Assembly: GCF_012277075.1 (NCBI RefSeq)
Contig: NZ_JAAXMT010000004.1
Coordinates: 1 to 64,000 of the forward strand
Source of the DNA: Streptococcus alactolyticus
Lineage (GTDB): Bacteria; Bacillota; Bacilli; Lactobacillales; Streptococcaceae
Direction: 5' to 3'
DNA: 64,000 nucleotides
A model generated the notes under the pieces. That model saw only the letters and a program-made list of their open reading frames with translations, searched no databases and was not told where the DNA came from. This document shows positions 8,265 to 17,471 of this stretch, piece by piece; position 1 is the first letter of the stretch; every line of letters begins with the position of its first letter. The position numbers and the translations under genes were made by a program.

Positions 8265-9166
8265 GCTATTACCCCCACCACCAAACAATAAACAATGATA
8301 ATTGCTGTTGAAACGCTAATAAATTGGATGATAAAAGAGGTTTTGAAAGAATGCAGCATCATCATGAGGTTTTTGATATCCACCATAGGTCCAATCAAGA
8401 GAAAGGCTAAAATAGGTGCCGTTCCAAAAGTGGACAGTAGAGATGCTCCGATAAAGGCATCCGCCTCGCTACAAAGGGACAAGATGAAAGCCAGTAGCAT
8501 CATGACTAAAATTGCCGTCAAAGCATTGCCCCCAATTTGTGTCAACAGACGTGTTGGCAAATAAATTTGCATTCCTGAGGCTACCAAGGTCCCAAAAACC
8601 AAGTAGCGCCCAGTGTCGAAAAATTCATCAATCGCGTGAGCTAGGGCGAGGAAAATTTTGCGGTACCAGGTTTCGCCAGAATAATCGTGGAAATGCGTTG
8701 GTTTGGCATTGGCTTTGAGGATGTTTTCATCTACCACAAAACCAAGCATGATACCAAGCGTCAAGGCAACGATAATGGCCCCCAGCAACCTCAGCCATAA
8801 AAAGCGCCAGCTATTTCCAAAAGCCGAATAAGTGGCAAAGAGGACGATGGGGTTGATGATAGGTGCTGTTGCCAAGAAAGGAACAGCGGTGTAACTCGGT
8901 ACTTTTTTCTCTAAAAAGCGCGTAATGATGGGCACAATCCCACATTCACACGAGGGAAAAATAAAACCAATAAAGGTTCCAAACAAGATGCGTAAGAAAC
9001 GATTGCGGGGCAAAAAACGCTGCACCAAATCAGGTGTGATGTAAACTTCAATAAATCCCGACAAAATCGTTCCCAACAAGACAAAAGGCAGCGCCTCAAT
9101 GATAATGGAGATGAAAATCGCAAACCATTGCAAAACGCTGGTTGGTAACTGATTAAAGATAGCCAT
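8261..9166 (-). CDS. DUF318/ArsP-type permease (YcgR-like)
   Basis: 301-residue polytopic inner-membrane protein with about eight hydrophobic segments. The PSCECGIVPIITRFLEKKVP motif and the following LATAPIINPIVL are characteristic of the PF03773 permease family. Some relatives export trivalent organoarsenicals and others are uncharacterised. It is first of a two-gene unit with the YcgQ-like protein and is preceded by the small SPJ_0845-type gene 4 bases upstream. Family assignment is firm; substrate is not known. Confidence 0.85.
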   Translation of the reverse strand: MAIFNQLPTSVLQWFAIFISIIIEALPFVLLGTILSGFIEVYITPDLVQRFLPRNRFLRILFGTFIGFIFPSCECGIVPIITRFLEKKVPSYTAVPFLATAPIINPIVLFATYSAFGNSWRFLWLRLLGAIIVALTLGIMLGFVVDENILKANAKPTHFHDYSGETWYRKIFLALAHAIDEFFDTGRYLVFGTLVASGMQIYLPTRLLTQIGGNALTAILVMMLLAFILSLCSEADAFIGASLLSTFGTAPILAFLLIGPMVDIKNLMMMLHSFKTSFIIQFISVSTAIIIVYCLVVGVIA

Positions 9167-9170
9167 AAGA

Positions 9171-9305
9171 TTAATCAGTCACTTTCTTGTCTTTTTTGTC
9201 ATCTTGTGCCTTGTCTTTTTCAGGGTCACTGGAAACCTTTGGCAAACTAGCAAAGTTGGAAAACATACTTTCCAAATCGTCTTGTCGTTTGTGTGTAATT
9301 GCCAT
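9171..9305 (-). CDS. Small SPJ_0845-like conserved streptococcal protein
   Basis: Encodes 44 residues, MAITHKRQDDLESMFSNFAS and onward, with a highly charged Lys/Asp tail. It resembles the short streptococcal SPJ_0845 family, which I recall only by its N-terminal pattern. The start at 9305 has CGAGG ten bases upstream on the minus strand; the longer frame upstream lacks support. It is first gene of the unit leading into the permease. No function is known, no membrane segment is visible. Confidence 0.65.
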   Translation of the reverse strand: MAITHKRQDDLESMFSNFASLPKVSSDPEKDKAQDDKKDKKVTD

Positions 9306-9342
9306 AATGAGAAAAACCTCGTTTCTAAAATAATCACCCCCT

Positions 9343-9371
9343 ATTATACTATCAAACCTTAAATAGCACAA
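9343..9371 (-). promoter_or_regulatory. Promoter for the SPJ_0845-like/permease unit
   Basis: On the minus strand TTGTGC (9371-9366), 17-base spacer, TATAAT (9348-9343). Confidence 0.6.
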
Positions 9372-9422
9372 AAACGGAGTTGCCCCGCTTGTTCAAAAGT
9401 CTTAGGGGCTTTTTTAGGACTT

Positions 9423-9442
9423 TGTGATATAATAAATCTACT
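9423..9442 (+). promoter_or_regulatory. Extended -10 promoter giving an apparently leaderless tex mRNA
   Basis: TGA-TATAAT with the hexamer at 9428-9433 and the ATG at 9443, exactly nine bases later. Initiation about seven bases after the hexamer would leave a 2-3 base 5' UTR. No Shine-Dalgarno is present. The same geometry precedes 16535 and 48398. Confidence 0.65.
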
Positions 9443-11575
9443 ATGAAAAATGAAAACATCACACCTATTGCCCAAGAAATGGGTATCAAGGAAGGGCAAA
9501 TTGCCAAAGTTTTGGAATTAACTAGCGAAGGCAATACCATTCCTTTTATTGCACGTTACCGTAAAGAAATGACTGGTAACTTAGATGAAGTCCAAATTAA
9601 AACCATTATTGATTTGGATAAGAGCATGACGGCTTTAGCAGAACGCAAAGCCACTGTTCTCGCTAAAATTGACGAACAAGGGAAATTAACACCAGAATTG
9701 AAAACAGCTATTGAACAGGCTGAAAAATTGGCTGATGTTGAAGAATTGTATCTCCCTTACAAAGAAAAACGCCGTACCAAGGCAACGATTGCGAGAGAAG
9801 CAGGGCTATTTCCTTTGGCTCGCTTGATTTTGCAAAACAAACCGTCCTTGGAAGAAGAAGCCAAAGCCTTTTTGACAGAAGGTTTTGACACACCCGCCAA
9901 GGCGCTTGCAGGGGCTTGTGATATCCTCATCGAAGCTTTTTCAGAGGACAATCAAGTACGTTCGTGGGTTTACAATGAGATTTGGTCTTATAGTTCGATT
10001 GTTTCAAGCGTCAAAGACGAAGCAGCTGACGATAACAAGACTTTCCAAATCTACTATGATTTTTCAGAAAAAGTTGCGAAAATTCAAGGCTACCGCATTC
10101 TTGCCCTCAATCGTGGGGAAAAACTTGGTATTTTGAAAGTCGGCTTTGAGCATAATGTTGATAAAATGATTCGTTTCATGGGGGCACGTTTCAAACAAAA
10201 AAATGCCTACATTGATGATGTCATTGCCAAAACCATCAAGAAAAAAATCCTTCCAGCCATGGAGCGTCGTGTTCACAATGAGTTAACTGAAGGCGCGGAG
10301 GATGGGGCTATCCAACTCTTTTCAGAAAACTTGCGTCACCTCTTACTCGTGTCACCTCTTAAAGGCAAAATGGTGCTTGGGTTTGACCCTGCCTTTCGTA
10401 CAGGTGCCAAATTAGCCGTGGTGGACCAAACAGGGAAATTGCTGACGACTCAAGTGATTTACCCCGTTCCACCAGCCAGCCAAGCTAAGATTGACCAATC
10501 AAAACAGGACTTAGCAGACCTCATTCGCACTTATGGCATTGAAATCATCGCCATTGGAAATGGGACAGCCAGCCGTGAAAGCGAAGCTTTTGTGGCACAA
10601 GTTTTGAAAGACTTCCCTGAAGTGTCTTACGTGATTGTCAATGAAAGCGGAGCTTCTGTGTATTCAGCGTCAGAATTGGCTCGCCACGAATTTCCTGATT
10701 TGACCGTTGAAAAACGCTCTGCCATTTCCATTGCCCGTCGTCTGCAAGACCCTTTGGCAGAACTGGTGAAAATTGACCCTAAATCTATCGGTGTTGGGCA
10801 ATACCAGCACGATGTTAGTCAGAAAAAATTGGCTGAAAACCTTGATTTTGTGGTGGATACCGTGGTTAACCAAGTCGGTGTTAACATCAATACTGCAAGC
10901 CCAGCCTTGTTGGCCCACGTTTCAGGTTTGAACAAAACCATTTCAGAAAATATCGTGAAATACCGTGACGAACACGGACGTATCACCTCACGTGAGGAAA
11001 TCAAAAAAGTCCCTCGCTTGGGAGCCAAGGCCTTTGAACAAGCGGCTGGTTTCTTGCGTATCCCGGGGGCTGACAATATCCTTGACAATACAGGGGTTCA
11101 CCCAGAGTCTTACAAGGCTGTTGAACGTTTGTTGCAAGAACTGAACATTACAGATTTGGATGAGTCAGCCAAAGCCAAACTCCAAGCCGTTTCAGTACCA
11201 TCAATGGCAGAAACGATTGGCATTGGGCAAGAAACGCTCAAGGACATTATCGCCGACCTCTTAAAACCAGGTCGTGACTTGCGTGATGATTTTGAGGCAC
11301 CTGTCTTGCGTCAGGACATTTTGGATATTTCTGACCTTGAAATCGGTCAAAAATTAGAAGGAACCGTTCGCAACGTTGTGGATTTCGGGGCCTTTGTGGA
11401 TATTGGTTTGCACGATGACGGTTTGATTCACATTTCGCAAATGAGCAAATCCTTTGTCAGCCACCCAAGTCAAGTCGTTTCCGTTGGCGATATCGTCACC
11501 GTTTGGGTGTCAAAAATCGACAAAGAACGTGGCAAAATCAATCTTTCTTTGGTAGATTTGCGTGAACTTGACTGA
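9443..11575 (+). CDS. tex: Tex-family RNA-binding transcription accessory protein
   Basis: Tex is a cytosolic nucleic-acid-binding factor linked to transcription and tolerance of stress and toxins. The 710 aa show the usual order: N-terminal helical Tex domain ([13 protein letters not shown] near 31-43), YqgF/RNase H-like domain beginning at [11 protein letters not shown] near 313, helix-hairpin-helix region ([18 protein letters not shown] near 480), and a C-terminal S1 domain ([20 protein letters not shown] near 635). The ATG has no ribosome binding site and lies nine bases after a TATAAT, so the message may be leaderless. sprT overlaps its 3' end by 14 bases. Confidence 0.95.
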   Translation: MKNENITPIAQEMGIKEGQIAKVLELTSEGNTIPFIARYRKEMTGNLDEVQIKTIIDLDKSMTALAERKATVLAKIDEQGKLTPELKTAIEQAEKLADVEELYLPYKEKRRTKATIAREAGLFPLARLILQNKPSLEEEAKAFLTEGFDTPAKALAGACDILIEAFSEDNQVRSWVYNEIWSYSSIVSSVKDEAADDNKTFQIYYDFSEKVAKIQGYRILALNRGEKLGILKVGFEHNVDKMIRFMGARFKQKNAYIDDVIAKTIKKKILPAMERRVHNELTEGAEDGAIQLFSENLRHLLLVSPLKGKMVLGFDPAFRTGAKLAVVDQTGKLLTTQVIYPVPPASQAKIDQSKQDLADLIRTYGIEIIAIGNGTASRESEAFVAQVLKDFPEVSYVIVNESGASVYSASELARHEFPDLTVEKRSAISIARRLQDPLAELVKIDPKSIGVGQYQHDVSQKKLAENLDFVVDTVVNQVGVNINTASPALLAHVSGLNKTISENIVKYRDEHGRITSREEIKKVPRLGAKAFEQAAGFLRIPGADNILDNTGVHPESYKAVERLLQELNITDLDESAKAKLQAVSVPSMAETIGIGQETLKDIIADLLKPGRDLRDDFEAPVLRQDILDISDLEIGQKLEGTVRNVVDFGAFVDIGLHDDGLIHISQMSKSFVSHPSQVVSVGDIVTVWVSKIDKERGKINLSLVDLRELD

Positions 11576-11993
11576 TTTTGTCAAAGCCGTGTCGCAAGAA
11601 GATTTTGGCAAGTCTTTTAACCATGTTGCCGTTTGGAACACCAAGCTCAGAAGCAGTGGCGGCCGCTTTTTCCCCGCTGACGGTCATTTGGACTTTAACC
11701 CCAAAATCTACGATACTTTTGGCTTAGATGTTTTTCGGAAAATCGTTCGGCACGAACTTTGCCATTACCACCTGTATTTTGCTGGAAAAGGCTATAAACA
11801 CGCTGATGCTGATTTCAAAGATTTGCTAAAAGCCGTCGATGGCCTGCGCTATGCCCCCTCCCTCTCACAAAATGCTCCTGCCAACCATTACCGCTGCCAA
11901 CAGTGTGGACAAGACTACCACCGAAAGCGCCGTATCAACACCCAAAAATACCGCTGCGGCCGTTGTCAAGGCAAGTTGCTTATGATAAAATGA
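11562..11993 (+). CDS. SprT-like zinc metalloprotease-fold protein
   Basis: 143-residue SprT family protein. The zinc-binding HELCH motif is at residues 64-68 within [16 protein letters not shown], and a C-terminal zinc ribbon uses Cys112/Cys115 and Cys132/Cys135. It overlaps tex by 14 bases, so is probably translationally coupled to it; tex-sprT linkage is common in streptococci. Eukaryotic SPRTN cleaves DNA-protein crosslinks, but the bacterial role is unproven. Family call is firm, function inferred. Confidence 0.88.
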   Translation: MNLTDFVKAVSQEDFGKSFNHVAVWNTKLRSSGGRFFPADGHLDFNPKIYDTFGLDVFRKIVRHELCHYHLYFAGKGYKHADADFKDLLKAVDGLRYAPSLSQNAPANHYRCQQCGQDYHRKRRINTQKYRCGRCQGKLLMIK

Positions 11994-12043
11994 GAATTTC
12001 ATGTGCAAATAATGAACCACATTAAAAGCTTAAGGAGGATTTA

Positions 12044-12585
12044 ATGGAAGATATTTTTGTTGGGCTGACCCTTATTGGTTTAGTAGCTGCTTGGTGGTTT
12101 TGGAAGAAACAACCACAACTCAGACCGTAGCTAGTCAAGTTTCATCTGTTTCTACCACCATTTCAACGTCTTCTAGTTCTTCCACAGTTGAATCTTCAAC
12201 TTCTTCCTCAAGTTCTAGTAGTACAACCGAAAGTAGTTCTTCGTCTGAAGAATTCAAGAAATTTGATACCGAAGCTGGTAAACAATTTGCTGAATATCTA
12301 AAACAACAACTAGATGCTAACTATGCAGATGTAGGTTATACTTTTACAGTAACTGGGGATAACTCTACGGTAAATGTTAATGTGTTACAAGATTTTAAGT
12401 ACGAACCTGAAAGTGAGATTCAAAGAATGGCAGATGCTCTCTTGAGTTTTAAAAACGGAAAATTCTATACTTGGGCAACTGAAAATGGCTATAATTATAA
12501 CGATACACCATATTTAATCATGAATGCTGAAGATGGGACACCTCTTGCCTCACAAGGAATTTCTGGATATATGAAAGTAAAATGA
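12044..12585 (+). CDS. Membrane-anchored Ser-rich protein, reading frame interrupted by an apparent 1-base deletion
   Basis: A strong AAGGAGGAT precedes ATG 12044. This frame encodes MEDIFVGLTLIGLVAAWWFW (one transmembrane segment) then KKQPQLRP and a stop at 12128. One extra A in the run at 12105-12110 would join it, through WKKTTTTQTV, to the 12091-12585 frame. That frame has a Ser/Thr-rich linker (residues ~30-75) and a soluble domain starting FKKFDTEAGKQFAEYLKQQL. The frame beginning at TTG 12091 has no ribosome binding site. The protein is probably a 180-residue surface-exposed membrane protein of unknown function, and the frameshift is more likely a homopolymer error than a real mutation. 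Confidence 0.65.
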
Positions 12586-12626
12586 TATTTCTAAATAAAG
12601 ATTAATACTTATGTCCAACCGATAAA

Positions 12627-12659
12627 AAATAAAATCAGTCGTAGGGCTGATTTTATTTT
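12627..12659 (+). terminator. Terminator after the Ser-rich protein gene
   Basis: AAATAAAATCAGTC pairs with GGCTGATTTTATTT around GTAG (one G-U pair), ending in a T-rich tail. Confidence 0.75.
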
Positions 12660-12709
12660 GTTGAAAGTGTTATATAATGATTGTAGTAGAGTAGAGAGGA
12701 AGTGAAGAG

Positions 12710-12985
12710 ATGAAATCAGTACTCTATAAAAAGCGCGAAAACAAGATGGTTAGTGGGGTTTGTTCCGGAATTGCCGATAAGTTCGGTTGGGACTTGCCTT
12801 TGACACGTGTGTTGACCGCTTTGCTCATTTATTTTTATGGCTTTGGTCTTGTACTATACATCCTTTTAGCCATCTTTCTTCCCTACAAAGAAGACATGAC
12901 ACAAAATGATGTGAGAACGGGTCCACGTCGGCGCAAGGACGCTGAGGTGATTGACGAGGATAATGACGACGATTGGATTTGGTAA
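12710..12985 (+). CDS. PspC domain protein
   Basis: 91 residues with the PspC-domain signature (KKRENKMVSGVCSGIADKFG, residues 9-28), one hydrophobic segment LIYFYGFGLVLYILLAIFLP near 43-62, and an acidic tail ending DNDDDWIW. PspC proteins are small membrane proteins tied to envelope stress. The gene is monocistronic: a terminator lies 50 bases upstream, a TATAAT at 12673-12678, and GAGAGGAAG before the ATG. Target of the domain in streptococci is not established. Confidence 0.85.
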   Translation: MKSVLYKKRENKMVSGVCSGIADKFGWDLPLTRVLTALLIYFYGFGLVLYILLAIFLPYKEDMTQNDVRTGPRRRKDAEVIDEDNDDDWIW

Positions 12986-13093
12986 TCCCCTCACCTGATA
13001 AACAGATGGGCTAAGGCGGTTTCTACTAGCGTGGGACTGACTTAGTCCATTTTTGGTAAATATAAGTGTCATCGCTTACTTTTAGAGGTGATT

Positions 13094-13103
13094 GTGATAT
13101 AAT
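13094..13103 (+). promoter_or_regulatory. Extended -10 promoter of the hprK operon
   Basis: TGTGA followed by TATAAT at 13098-13103. The implied start near 13110 leaves a leader of about 118 bases before hprK. Confidence 0.6.
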
Positions 13104-13120
13104 AAAAAGAAAAGGAAAAA

Positions 13121-13220
13121 GGGTGGAACACGAACGAAAAGCGCAGCTCCCAGCCCTAACCGTTCAAAATCGCTGGGATTGAAAAAAGTGTTGTGTTTTC
13201 GCAAAAAAGTGTTCCAGGTA
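13121..13220 (+). ncRNA. Structured 5' leader of hprK (possible cis-regulatory RNA)
   Basis: Three nested perfect helices: 13124-13131 with 13209-13216 (8 bp, TGGAACAC), 13135-13140 with 13196-13201 (6 bp, CGAAAA), and 13148-13154 with 13172-13178 (7 bp, TCCCAGC). The outer helix closes directly against the AGG that precedes hprK. A direct repeat AAAAAAGTGTT (13182-13192, 13203-13213) offers an alternative partner for AACAC. I do not recognise it as a known riboswitch; regulation is inference. Confidence 0.5.
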
Positions 13221-13227
13221 TGAAAAC

Positions 13228-14160
13228 ATGACTGTTACTGTCAAAATGTTAGTGGACAAGGTCAAGCTAAAAGTTGTCTATGGTAATGATGAACTCTTGG
13301 CCAAGGAAATTACAACGGCTGACATTTCAAGACCAGGTCTTGAAATGACGGGATATTTTGATTACTACTCTCCCGAACGTTTGCAATTGTTGGGGATGAA
13401 AGAATGGACCTATCTCATGAAGATGACCTCGCACAACCGTTACCAAGTCTTGACGGAGATGATTAAGCCTGAAACGCCAGCTATCATTGTAGCGCGCAAA
13501 TTAGAAGTTCCTGAGGAAATGTTAGCTGCTGCTAAGGAAAAAGGCATTGCGATTTTGCAAAGTCACATCCCAACCAGTCGCTTGTCAGGTGAAATGTCTT
13601 GGTACTTGGATTCTTGCCTTGCTGAAAGAACCAGCGTTCATGGCGTGCTTATGGATATCTACGGCATGGGTGTCTTGATTCAAGGGGATTCAGGTATTGG
13701 AAAAAGTGAAACAGGTCTTGAATTGGTCAAACGTGGTCACCGTTTGGTTGCGGATGACCGTGTGGACGTCTTTGCCAAAGATGAAGAAACCTTGTGGGGT
13801 GAGCCAGCTGAGATTTTAAGGCACTTGCTAGAAATCAGAGGTGTTGGTATCATCGACGTGATGAGTCTGTATGGTGCTAGTGCCGTTAAAGGGTCATCAC
13901 AAGTCCAATTGGTCATCTACCTAGAAAACTTTGAGTCAGGCAAGGTCTTTGACCGTCTTGGTAATGGCAATGAAGAAATTGAATTGTCAGGCGTTAAAAT
14001 CCCGCGCGTGCGTATTCCTGTTAAAACAGGTCGTAACGTATCAGTTGTTATCGAAGCTGCCGCTATGAATTACCGTGCCAAACAAATGGGATTTGATGCG
14101 ACCAAGACCTTTGAAGAGCGTTTGAGCAAGCTGATTAGTCAAAATGAGGAGAACGAATGA
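13228..14160 (+). CDS. hprK: HPr kinase/phosphorylase
   Basis: Phosphorylates and dephosphorylates HPr on Ser46, the switch for CcpA-dependent carbon catabolite control. 310 aa. The P-loop GDSGIGKS is at 153-160, His138 precedes it in [11 protein letters not shown], and the HprK signature [19 protein letters not shown] lies near 204-222. The start [19 protein letters not shown] matches the family. Its stop overlaps lgt by four bases, and DUF948 and YtxH genes follow in the same direction. A structured leader lies upstream. Confidence 0.97.
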   Translation: MTVTVKMLVDKVKLKVVYGNDELLAKEITTADISRPGLEMTGYFDYYSPERLQLLGMKEWTYLMKMTSHNRYQVLTEMIKPETPAIIVARKLEVPEEMLAAAKEKGIAILQSHIPTSRLSGEMSWYLDSCLAERTSVHGVLMDIYGMGVLIQGDSGIGKSETGLELVKRGHRLVADDRVDVFAKDEETLWGEPAEILRHLLEIRGVGIIDVMSLYGASAVKGSSQVQLVIYLENFESGKVFDRLGNGNEEIELSGVKIPRVRIPVKTGRNVSVVIEAAAMNYRAKQMGFDATKTFEERLSKLISQNEENE

Positions 14161-14945
14161 TAAATCCCATTGCTCTTCAGTTAGGACCGTTCAGTATTCA
14201 TTGGTATGCCATCTGTATCGTTTCAGGAATGCTTCTTGCTGTCTATTTAGCCATGCGAGAGGCACCTAGACGGCATATTTTGCCAGACGCTATCTTGGAT
14301 TTCATCTTAATCGCCTTTCCTCTAGCCATTATCGGCGCACGACTCTACTACGTTGTTTTTGACTGGTCGTATTATGCCAGCCAGCCGCCAAGTGAAGTGT
14401 TTGCCATTTGGCACGGTGGATTAGCGATTTACGGTGGTTTGATTACAGGTGCGATTGTGCTTTTTGTGTTTTCTTACTATCGTGCCATCAATCCGCTGGA
14501 TTTCTTGGACATTGCCGCTCCTGGTGTTATGATAGCCCAAGCTATAGGGAGGTGGGGAAATTTCGTCAATCAAGAAGCTTACGGAAAGATAGTCAGTCAT
14601 TTGAATTACCTTCCCAATTTTATCCAACACCAAATGTATATTGATGGGGCTTATCGGGTGCCAACTTTCTTATACGAATCAGTCTGGAACCTGCTTGGCT
14701 TTATCCTTATCCTGAGTGTCAGACACCAACCACATTTCTTAAAACGGGGGGACATTACTTTCTTCTATCTGATTTGGTACGGTTGCGGTCGTTTCGTGAT
14801 AGAAGGCATGCGAACAGATAGTTTGATGTTCTTTGGCATGCGTGTATCGCAGTGGTTGTCTGCTATTTTAGTAATCGTAGGACTCTTTTTCATGGTATGG
14901 CGCAGATGTCATCAAAAAGATATTCCTTATTATCAAGAAGCATAG
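14157..14945 (+). CDS. lgt: Prolipoprotein diacylglyceryl transferase
   Basis: Integral membrane enzyme that transfers diacylglycerol from phosphatidylglycerol to the lipobox cysteine, first step of lipoprotein maturation. 262 aa with about seven membrane segments. The signature [14 protein letters not shown] is at 130-143, and [18 protein letters not shown] near 15-32 is the N-terminal family motif. It is coupled to hprK through ATGA, the usual streptococcal arrangement. Confidence 0.96.
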   Translation: MINPIALQLGPFSIHWYAICIVSGMLLAVYLAMREAPRRHILPDAILDFILIAFPLAIIGARLYYVVFDWSYYASQPPSEVFAIWHGGLAIYGGLITGAIVLFVFSYYRAINPLDFLDIAAPGVMIAQAIGRWGNFVNQEAYGKIVSHLNYLPNFIQHQMYIDGAYRVPTFLYESVWNLLGFILILSVRHQPHFLKRGDITFFYLIWYGCGRFVIEGMRTDSLMFFGMRVSQWLSAILVIVGLFFMVWRRCHQKDIPYYQEA

Positions 14946-14965
14946 AAAGTCAGTTAGGAGAAGAA

Positions 14966-15385
14966 ATGTTAGAAGTAGCACTTTTAATTATTGCTATTGC
15001 ATTTGCTATATTAGTTGGTGTTTTGATACCAATTGGCATTAAATTGTATCGGACAGTAGATGCGATTAATGAAACTATTGATGAAACCAAACAAACCATT
15101 ACTGTCTTGACCAGTGATGTCAATGTGACACTCTATCAGACCAATGAATTGTTGGCTAAAGCTAATGTTTTGGTCGAAGATGTCAATGGTAAGGTAACAA
15201 CCATCAATCCATTATTTGTAGCGGTTGCTGATTTATCTGAGACGGTGTCTGATTTAAATGGACAAGTTCGCCATTTAACGCAAAGAGCTTCTCAGGCATC
15301 ATCAACAGTCACAAAAGCCAGTACTGCCCTTGCCATTGGTAGAGCAGCTACCAAATTATTTCAAAGAAGAGGAGAAGAATCATGA
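14966..15385 (+). CDS. DUF948 domain membrane-anchored protein
   Basis: 139 aa starting MLEVALLIIAIAFAILVGVL (single N-terminal membrane helix), then a long amphipathic helix rich in T, V, N typical of DUF948 proteins. The start at 14966 has TTAGGAG upstream; an earlier in-frame ATG inside lgt has no support. It ends in an ATGA overlap with the YtxH gene. These paired proteins are general-stress-like membrane proteins of unknown function. Confidence 0.85.
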   Translation: MLEVALLIIAIAFAILVGVLIPIGIKLYRTVDAINETIDETKQTITVLTSDVNVTLYQTNELLAKANVLVEDVNGKVTTINPLFVAVADLSETVSDLNGQVRHLTQRASQASSTVTKASTALAIGRAATKLFQRRGEES

Positions 15386-15921
15386 GTAAACTATTGAAGA
15401 ATGTTATTGTCGGTATCGCTTCTGGTGCAGCTGTTGCGTATTTCTTGACATCTGAAAAAGGTAAAGAATTGCAACAAAAATCGAAAAAAGCTTACGATGC
15501 TTACAAAGAAGACCCAACAAAATACAACCAAAAAGCAAAAGACAAAGCGACTGAATACACAGATTTGGCCGTTGATACCTTTAACGATTACAAACAAAAA
15601 TTAGAATCTGGTGAATTGACCACAGAAGATATCTTGGGAGCTGTTAAAGAAAAAGGACGAGCCGTAGCAGAATACACAGGTGAAAAAGTATCAGAAGTCG
15701 CTTCTAAAGTATCAAAAGCCGTTGAAGAAACAGAAGCAGCTCATCATGATAAAACAGGTGCTGAAGTCGATGACATCATCATCAACTACGCTCCAAAATC
15801 ACAAGAAGACACAGATGCTGAAACATCATCTGACGATGAATCTGTAAAAGTGAAAGTGGACCCTGAAGAAGAAGCAAAAGCTGATTCATCAGCTGAAGCA
15901 GACGAAGATAAAGCCAACTAA
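15382..15921 (+). CDS. YtxH domain protein
   Basis: 179 aa. The N-terminal YtxH domain begins MSKLLKNVIVGIASGAAVAY and continues FLTSEKGKELQQKSKKAYDA: one membrane helix then a charged helical region. The C-terminal half is very acidic (D/E/A-rich) and low complexity. YtxH proteins of B. subtilis belong to the SigB stress regulon, but streptococci lack SigB. Last gene of the hprK-lgt unit, followed by two hairpins. Confidence 0.85.
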   Translation: MSKLLKNVIVGIASGAAVAYFLTSEKGKELQQKSKKAYDAYKEDPTKYNQKAKDKATEYTDLAVDTFNDYKQKLESGELTTEDILGAVKEKGRAVAEYTGEKVSEVASKVSKAVEETEAAHHDKTGAEVDDIIINYAPKSQEDTDAETSSDDESVKVKVDPEEEAKADSSAEADEDKAN

Positions 15922-15939
15922 AAAAGGCCTAGGCCTTTT
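15922..15939 (+). terminator. Perfect palindrome hairpin after the YtxH gene
   Basis: AAAAGGCCT and AGGCCTTTT form an 18-base perfect palindrome; this is the nearer of two hairpins. Confidence 0.55.
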
Positions 15940-15947
15940 GGTTCATT

Positions 15948-16008
15948 AAAAAACTCCTGAGATAGCTGGTCAAGAAAACTTGAACATCAGCGCTCAGGGA
16001 GTTTTTTT
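15948..16008. terminator. Bidirectional terminator between convergent genes
   Basis: AAAAAACTCC-TGAG (15948-15961) pairs with CTCA-GGGAGTTTTTTT (15993-16008). It reaches into the end of the minus-strand gene at 16007. Confidence 0.7.
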
Positions 16009-16306
16009 ATTCTTTTGTTCTGTTTTTGATAGACCGAATCATGCGCGGAACCCCTACAATGGTCGCTAGGCTAATAAGAGAGGCAAATAAGAATGACCAA
16101 AGAGGAGCTAAATGCAAAGCAAGTAAAAAGAATGACACAATAACCGTTAAAACGGCAAAAGATGCGATACGTGCAAAGAAAACCAATTCTTGAAAACGTT
16201 CATTCTCATGGTCTATATACTGAAAGGTTTTAAATTTTGGGCTAGAGTTTTGCTTTTGCTGCAAATCCTCTTTCTGCTCATGATGTTGTTTTAATGGTGT
16301 CGGCAT
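16007..16306 (-). CDS. Two-TM small membrane protein, DUF3270-like
   Basis: 99 aa: a polar Gln/Lys/His-rich N-terminus (~40 residues), then two hydrophobic segments (IASFAVLTVIVSFFLLAL and PLWSFLFASLISLATIVG), then a basic tail RMIRSIKNRTKE. This resembles the streptococcal DUF3270 group, which I assign only tentatively. GGAGAGGG lies just before the ATG. Monocistronic, with its own promoter at 16332-16360. Function unknown. Confidence 0.65.
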   Translation of the reverse strand: MPTPLKQHHEQKEDLQQKQNSSPKFKTFQYIDHENERFQELVFFARIASFAVLTVIVSFFLLALHLAPLWSFLFASLISLATIVGVPRMIRSIKNRTKE

Positions 16307-16331
16307 ATCCCTCTCCTCTAATTACCTAGCT

Positions 16332-16360
16332 ATCATAACATAAAATGAAAGCTTTGTCAT
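16332..16360 (-). promoter_or_regulatory. Promoter of the DUF3270-like gene
   Basis: On the minus strand ATGACA (16360-16355), 17-base spacer, TATGAT (16337-16332). Confidence 0.55.
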
Positions 16361-16516
16361 CTTTTTCCAAAACTTGACTAATGTTTCAAAATATGTTTAA
16401 AATAGTTGTTGCTCTTTTTAGGAAGCAATCTTTGATTTATCGACTTTTCAACCGTAAAGAAGGGATTTTTTGCCATTGGGATTTGGATAAATTATTATGA
16501 CTAATCGTTATAGGAG

Positions 16517-16534
16517 TGGTATAATTAAAACATT
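16517..16534 (+). promoter_or_regulatory. Extended -10 promoter giving an apparently leaderless trhP1 mRNA
   Basis: TGG-TATAAT (hexamer 16520-16525) with ATG at 16535, nine bases later, and no ribosome binding site in between. Same spacing as tex and dinG. Confidence 0.65.
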
Positions 16535-17461
16535 ATGGAAAAAATAATTATTACTGCGACGGCAGAATCTATCGAGCAGGTTAAAGAGCTCTTAGAGGCT
16601 GGTGTTGACCGCATTTATGTGGGAGAGGAAAATTTTGGCTTACGTCTTCCCCATAATTTCACTTACGATGAATTGCGTGAGATTGCAGGGCTTGTTCACG
16701 AGGCAGGTAAAGAAATTGTCATTGCTTGCAATGCCTTGATGCACCAAGACATGATGGTGGCTGTTCGCCCTTATCTTGACTTTTTGAAAGAAATCAAAGT
16801 GGATTACTTGGTATCAGGCGACGCTGGGATTTACTACATCAACCAGCACGAAGGCTATCATTTCAAAATGATTTACGATGTGTCCGTCTTTGTTACATCA
16901 AGCCGTCAAGCCAATTTCTGGGGTGATCACGGTGCCAGTGAAATCGTGTTAGCAAGGGAAATTCCGTCTGCGGAGTTGTTTAAAATGTCTGAAAACCTCC
17001 GTTACCCAGCAGAAATTCTCATGTATGGTGCAACGGTTATTCACCATTCAAAACGCCCTTTGTTGCAAAACTACTACAATTTCACGCATATTGATGATGA
17101 AAAAACGCGTGAACGTGGCTTGTTCTTAGCTGAACCAGCTGACCCAGAAAGTCACTATTCGATTTTTGAGGACAAACACGGCACACACATTTTTGATACG
17201 GACGATATCGACATGATGCCTAAATTGCCAGAGTTGCTAGAACACGGCTTCACACACTGGAAATTAGATGGTATCTATTGTCCAGGTCATAATTTTGTTG
17301 AAATTGCTAAGATTTTTGTTCAAGCGAAAAAACTGGTTGAGGCTGGCGAATTGACACAAGATAAAGCTTTCTTGCTGGATGAAAGCATTCGCCAATGGCA
17401 TCCAAAAGGACGCAGCCTTGGAACTGGCTTTTACGATTTTGACCCGTCAGAGGTCAAATAA
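16535..17461 (+). CDS. trhP1: U32 family protein, TrhP1-like (tRNA U34 hydroxylation)
   Basis: 308-residue U32 'collagenase-like' protein with the TIM-barrel start AGVDRIYVGEENFGLRL near 23-39. In B. subtilis the equivalent pair YrrN/YrrO (TrhP1/TrhP2) is needed for prephenate-dependent 5-hydroxyuridine at the tRNA wobble position; older annotations call it peptidase U32. The partner gene follows 137 bases downstream. No Shine-Dalgarno is seen, so the message may be leaderless. The symbol is assigned by analogy. Confidence 0.85.
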   Translation: MEKIIITATAESIEQVKELLEAGVDRIYVGEENFGLRLPHNFTYDELREIAGLVHEAGKEIVIACNALMHQDMMVAVRPYLDFLKEIKVDYLVSGDAGIYYINQHEGYHFKMIYDVSVFVTSSRQANFWGDHGASEIVLAREIPSAELFKMSENLRYPAEILMYGATVIHHSKRPLLQNYYNFTHIDDEKTRERGLFLAEPADPESHYSIFEDKHGTHIFDTDDIDMMPKLPELLEHGFTHWKLDGIYCPGHNFVEIAKIFVQAKKLVEAGELTQDKAFLLDESIRQWHPKGRSLGTGFYDFDPSEVK

Positions 17462-17471
17462 TACAAATTCT

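Noticed and set aside
9380..9416. Terminator hairpin GCCCC...GGGGC with T run just before tex.
   Set aside because: The stem is 5 bp over an 18-base loop and no plus-strand gene precedes it; too weak to list.
12091..12585. The Ser-rich protein starting at TTG 12091.
   Set aside because: No ribosome binding site there, while AAGGAGGAT and a membrane anchor exist at 12044 in the neighbouring frame.
13121..13131. T-box antiterminator (GGGTGGAACACG resembles a T-box) before hprK.
   Set aside because: The promoter is only ~20 bases upstream, leaving no room for the specifier stem, and hprK is not an amino-acid gene.
16190..16206. A catabolite-responsive element (TGAAAACGTTCATT).
   Set aside because: It lacks the final CA of the cre consensus and lies inside a coding region.
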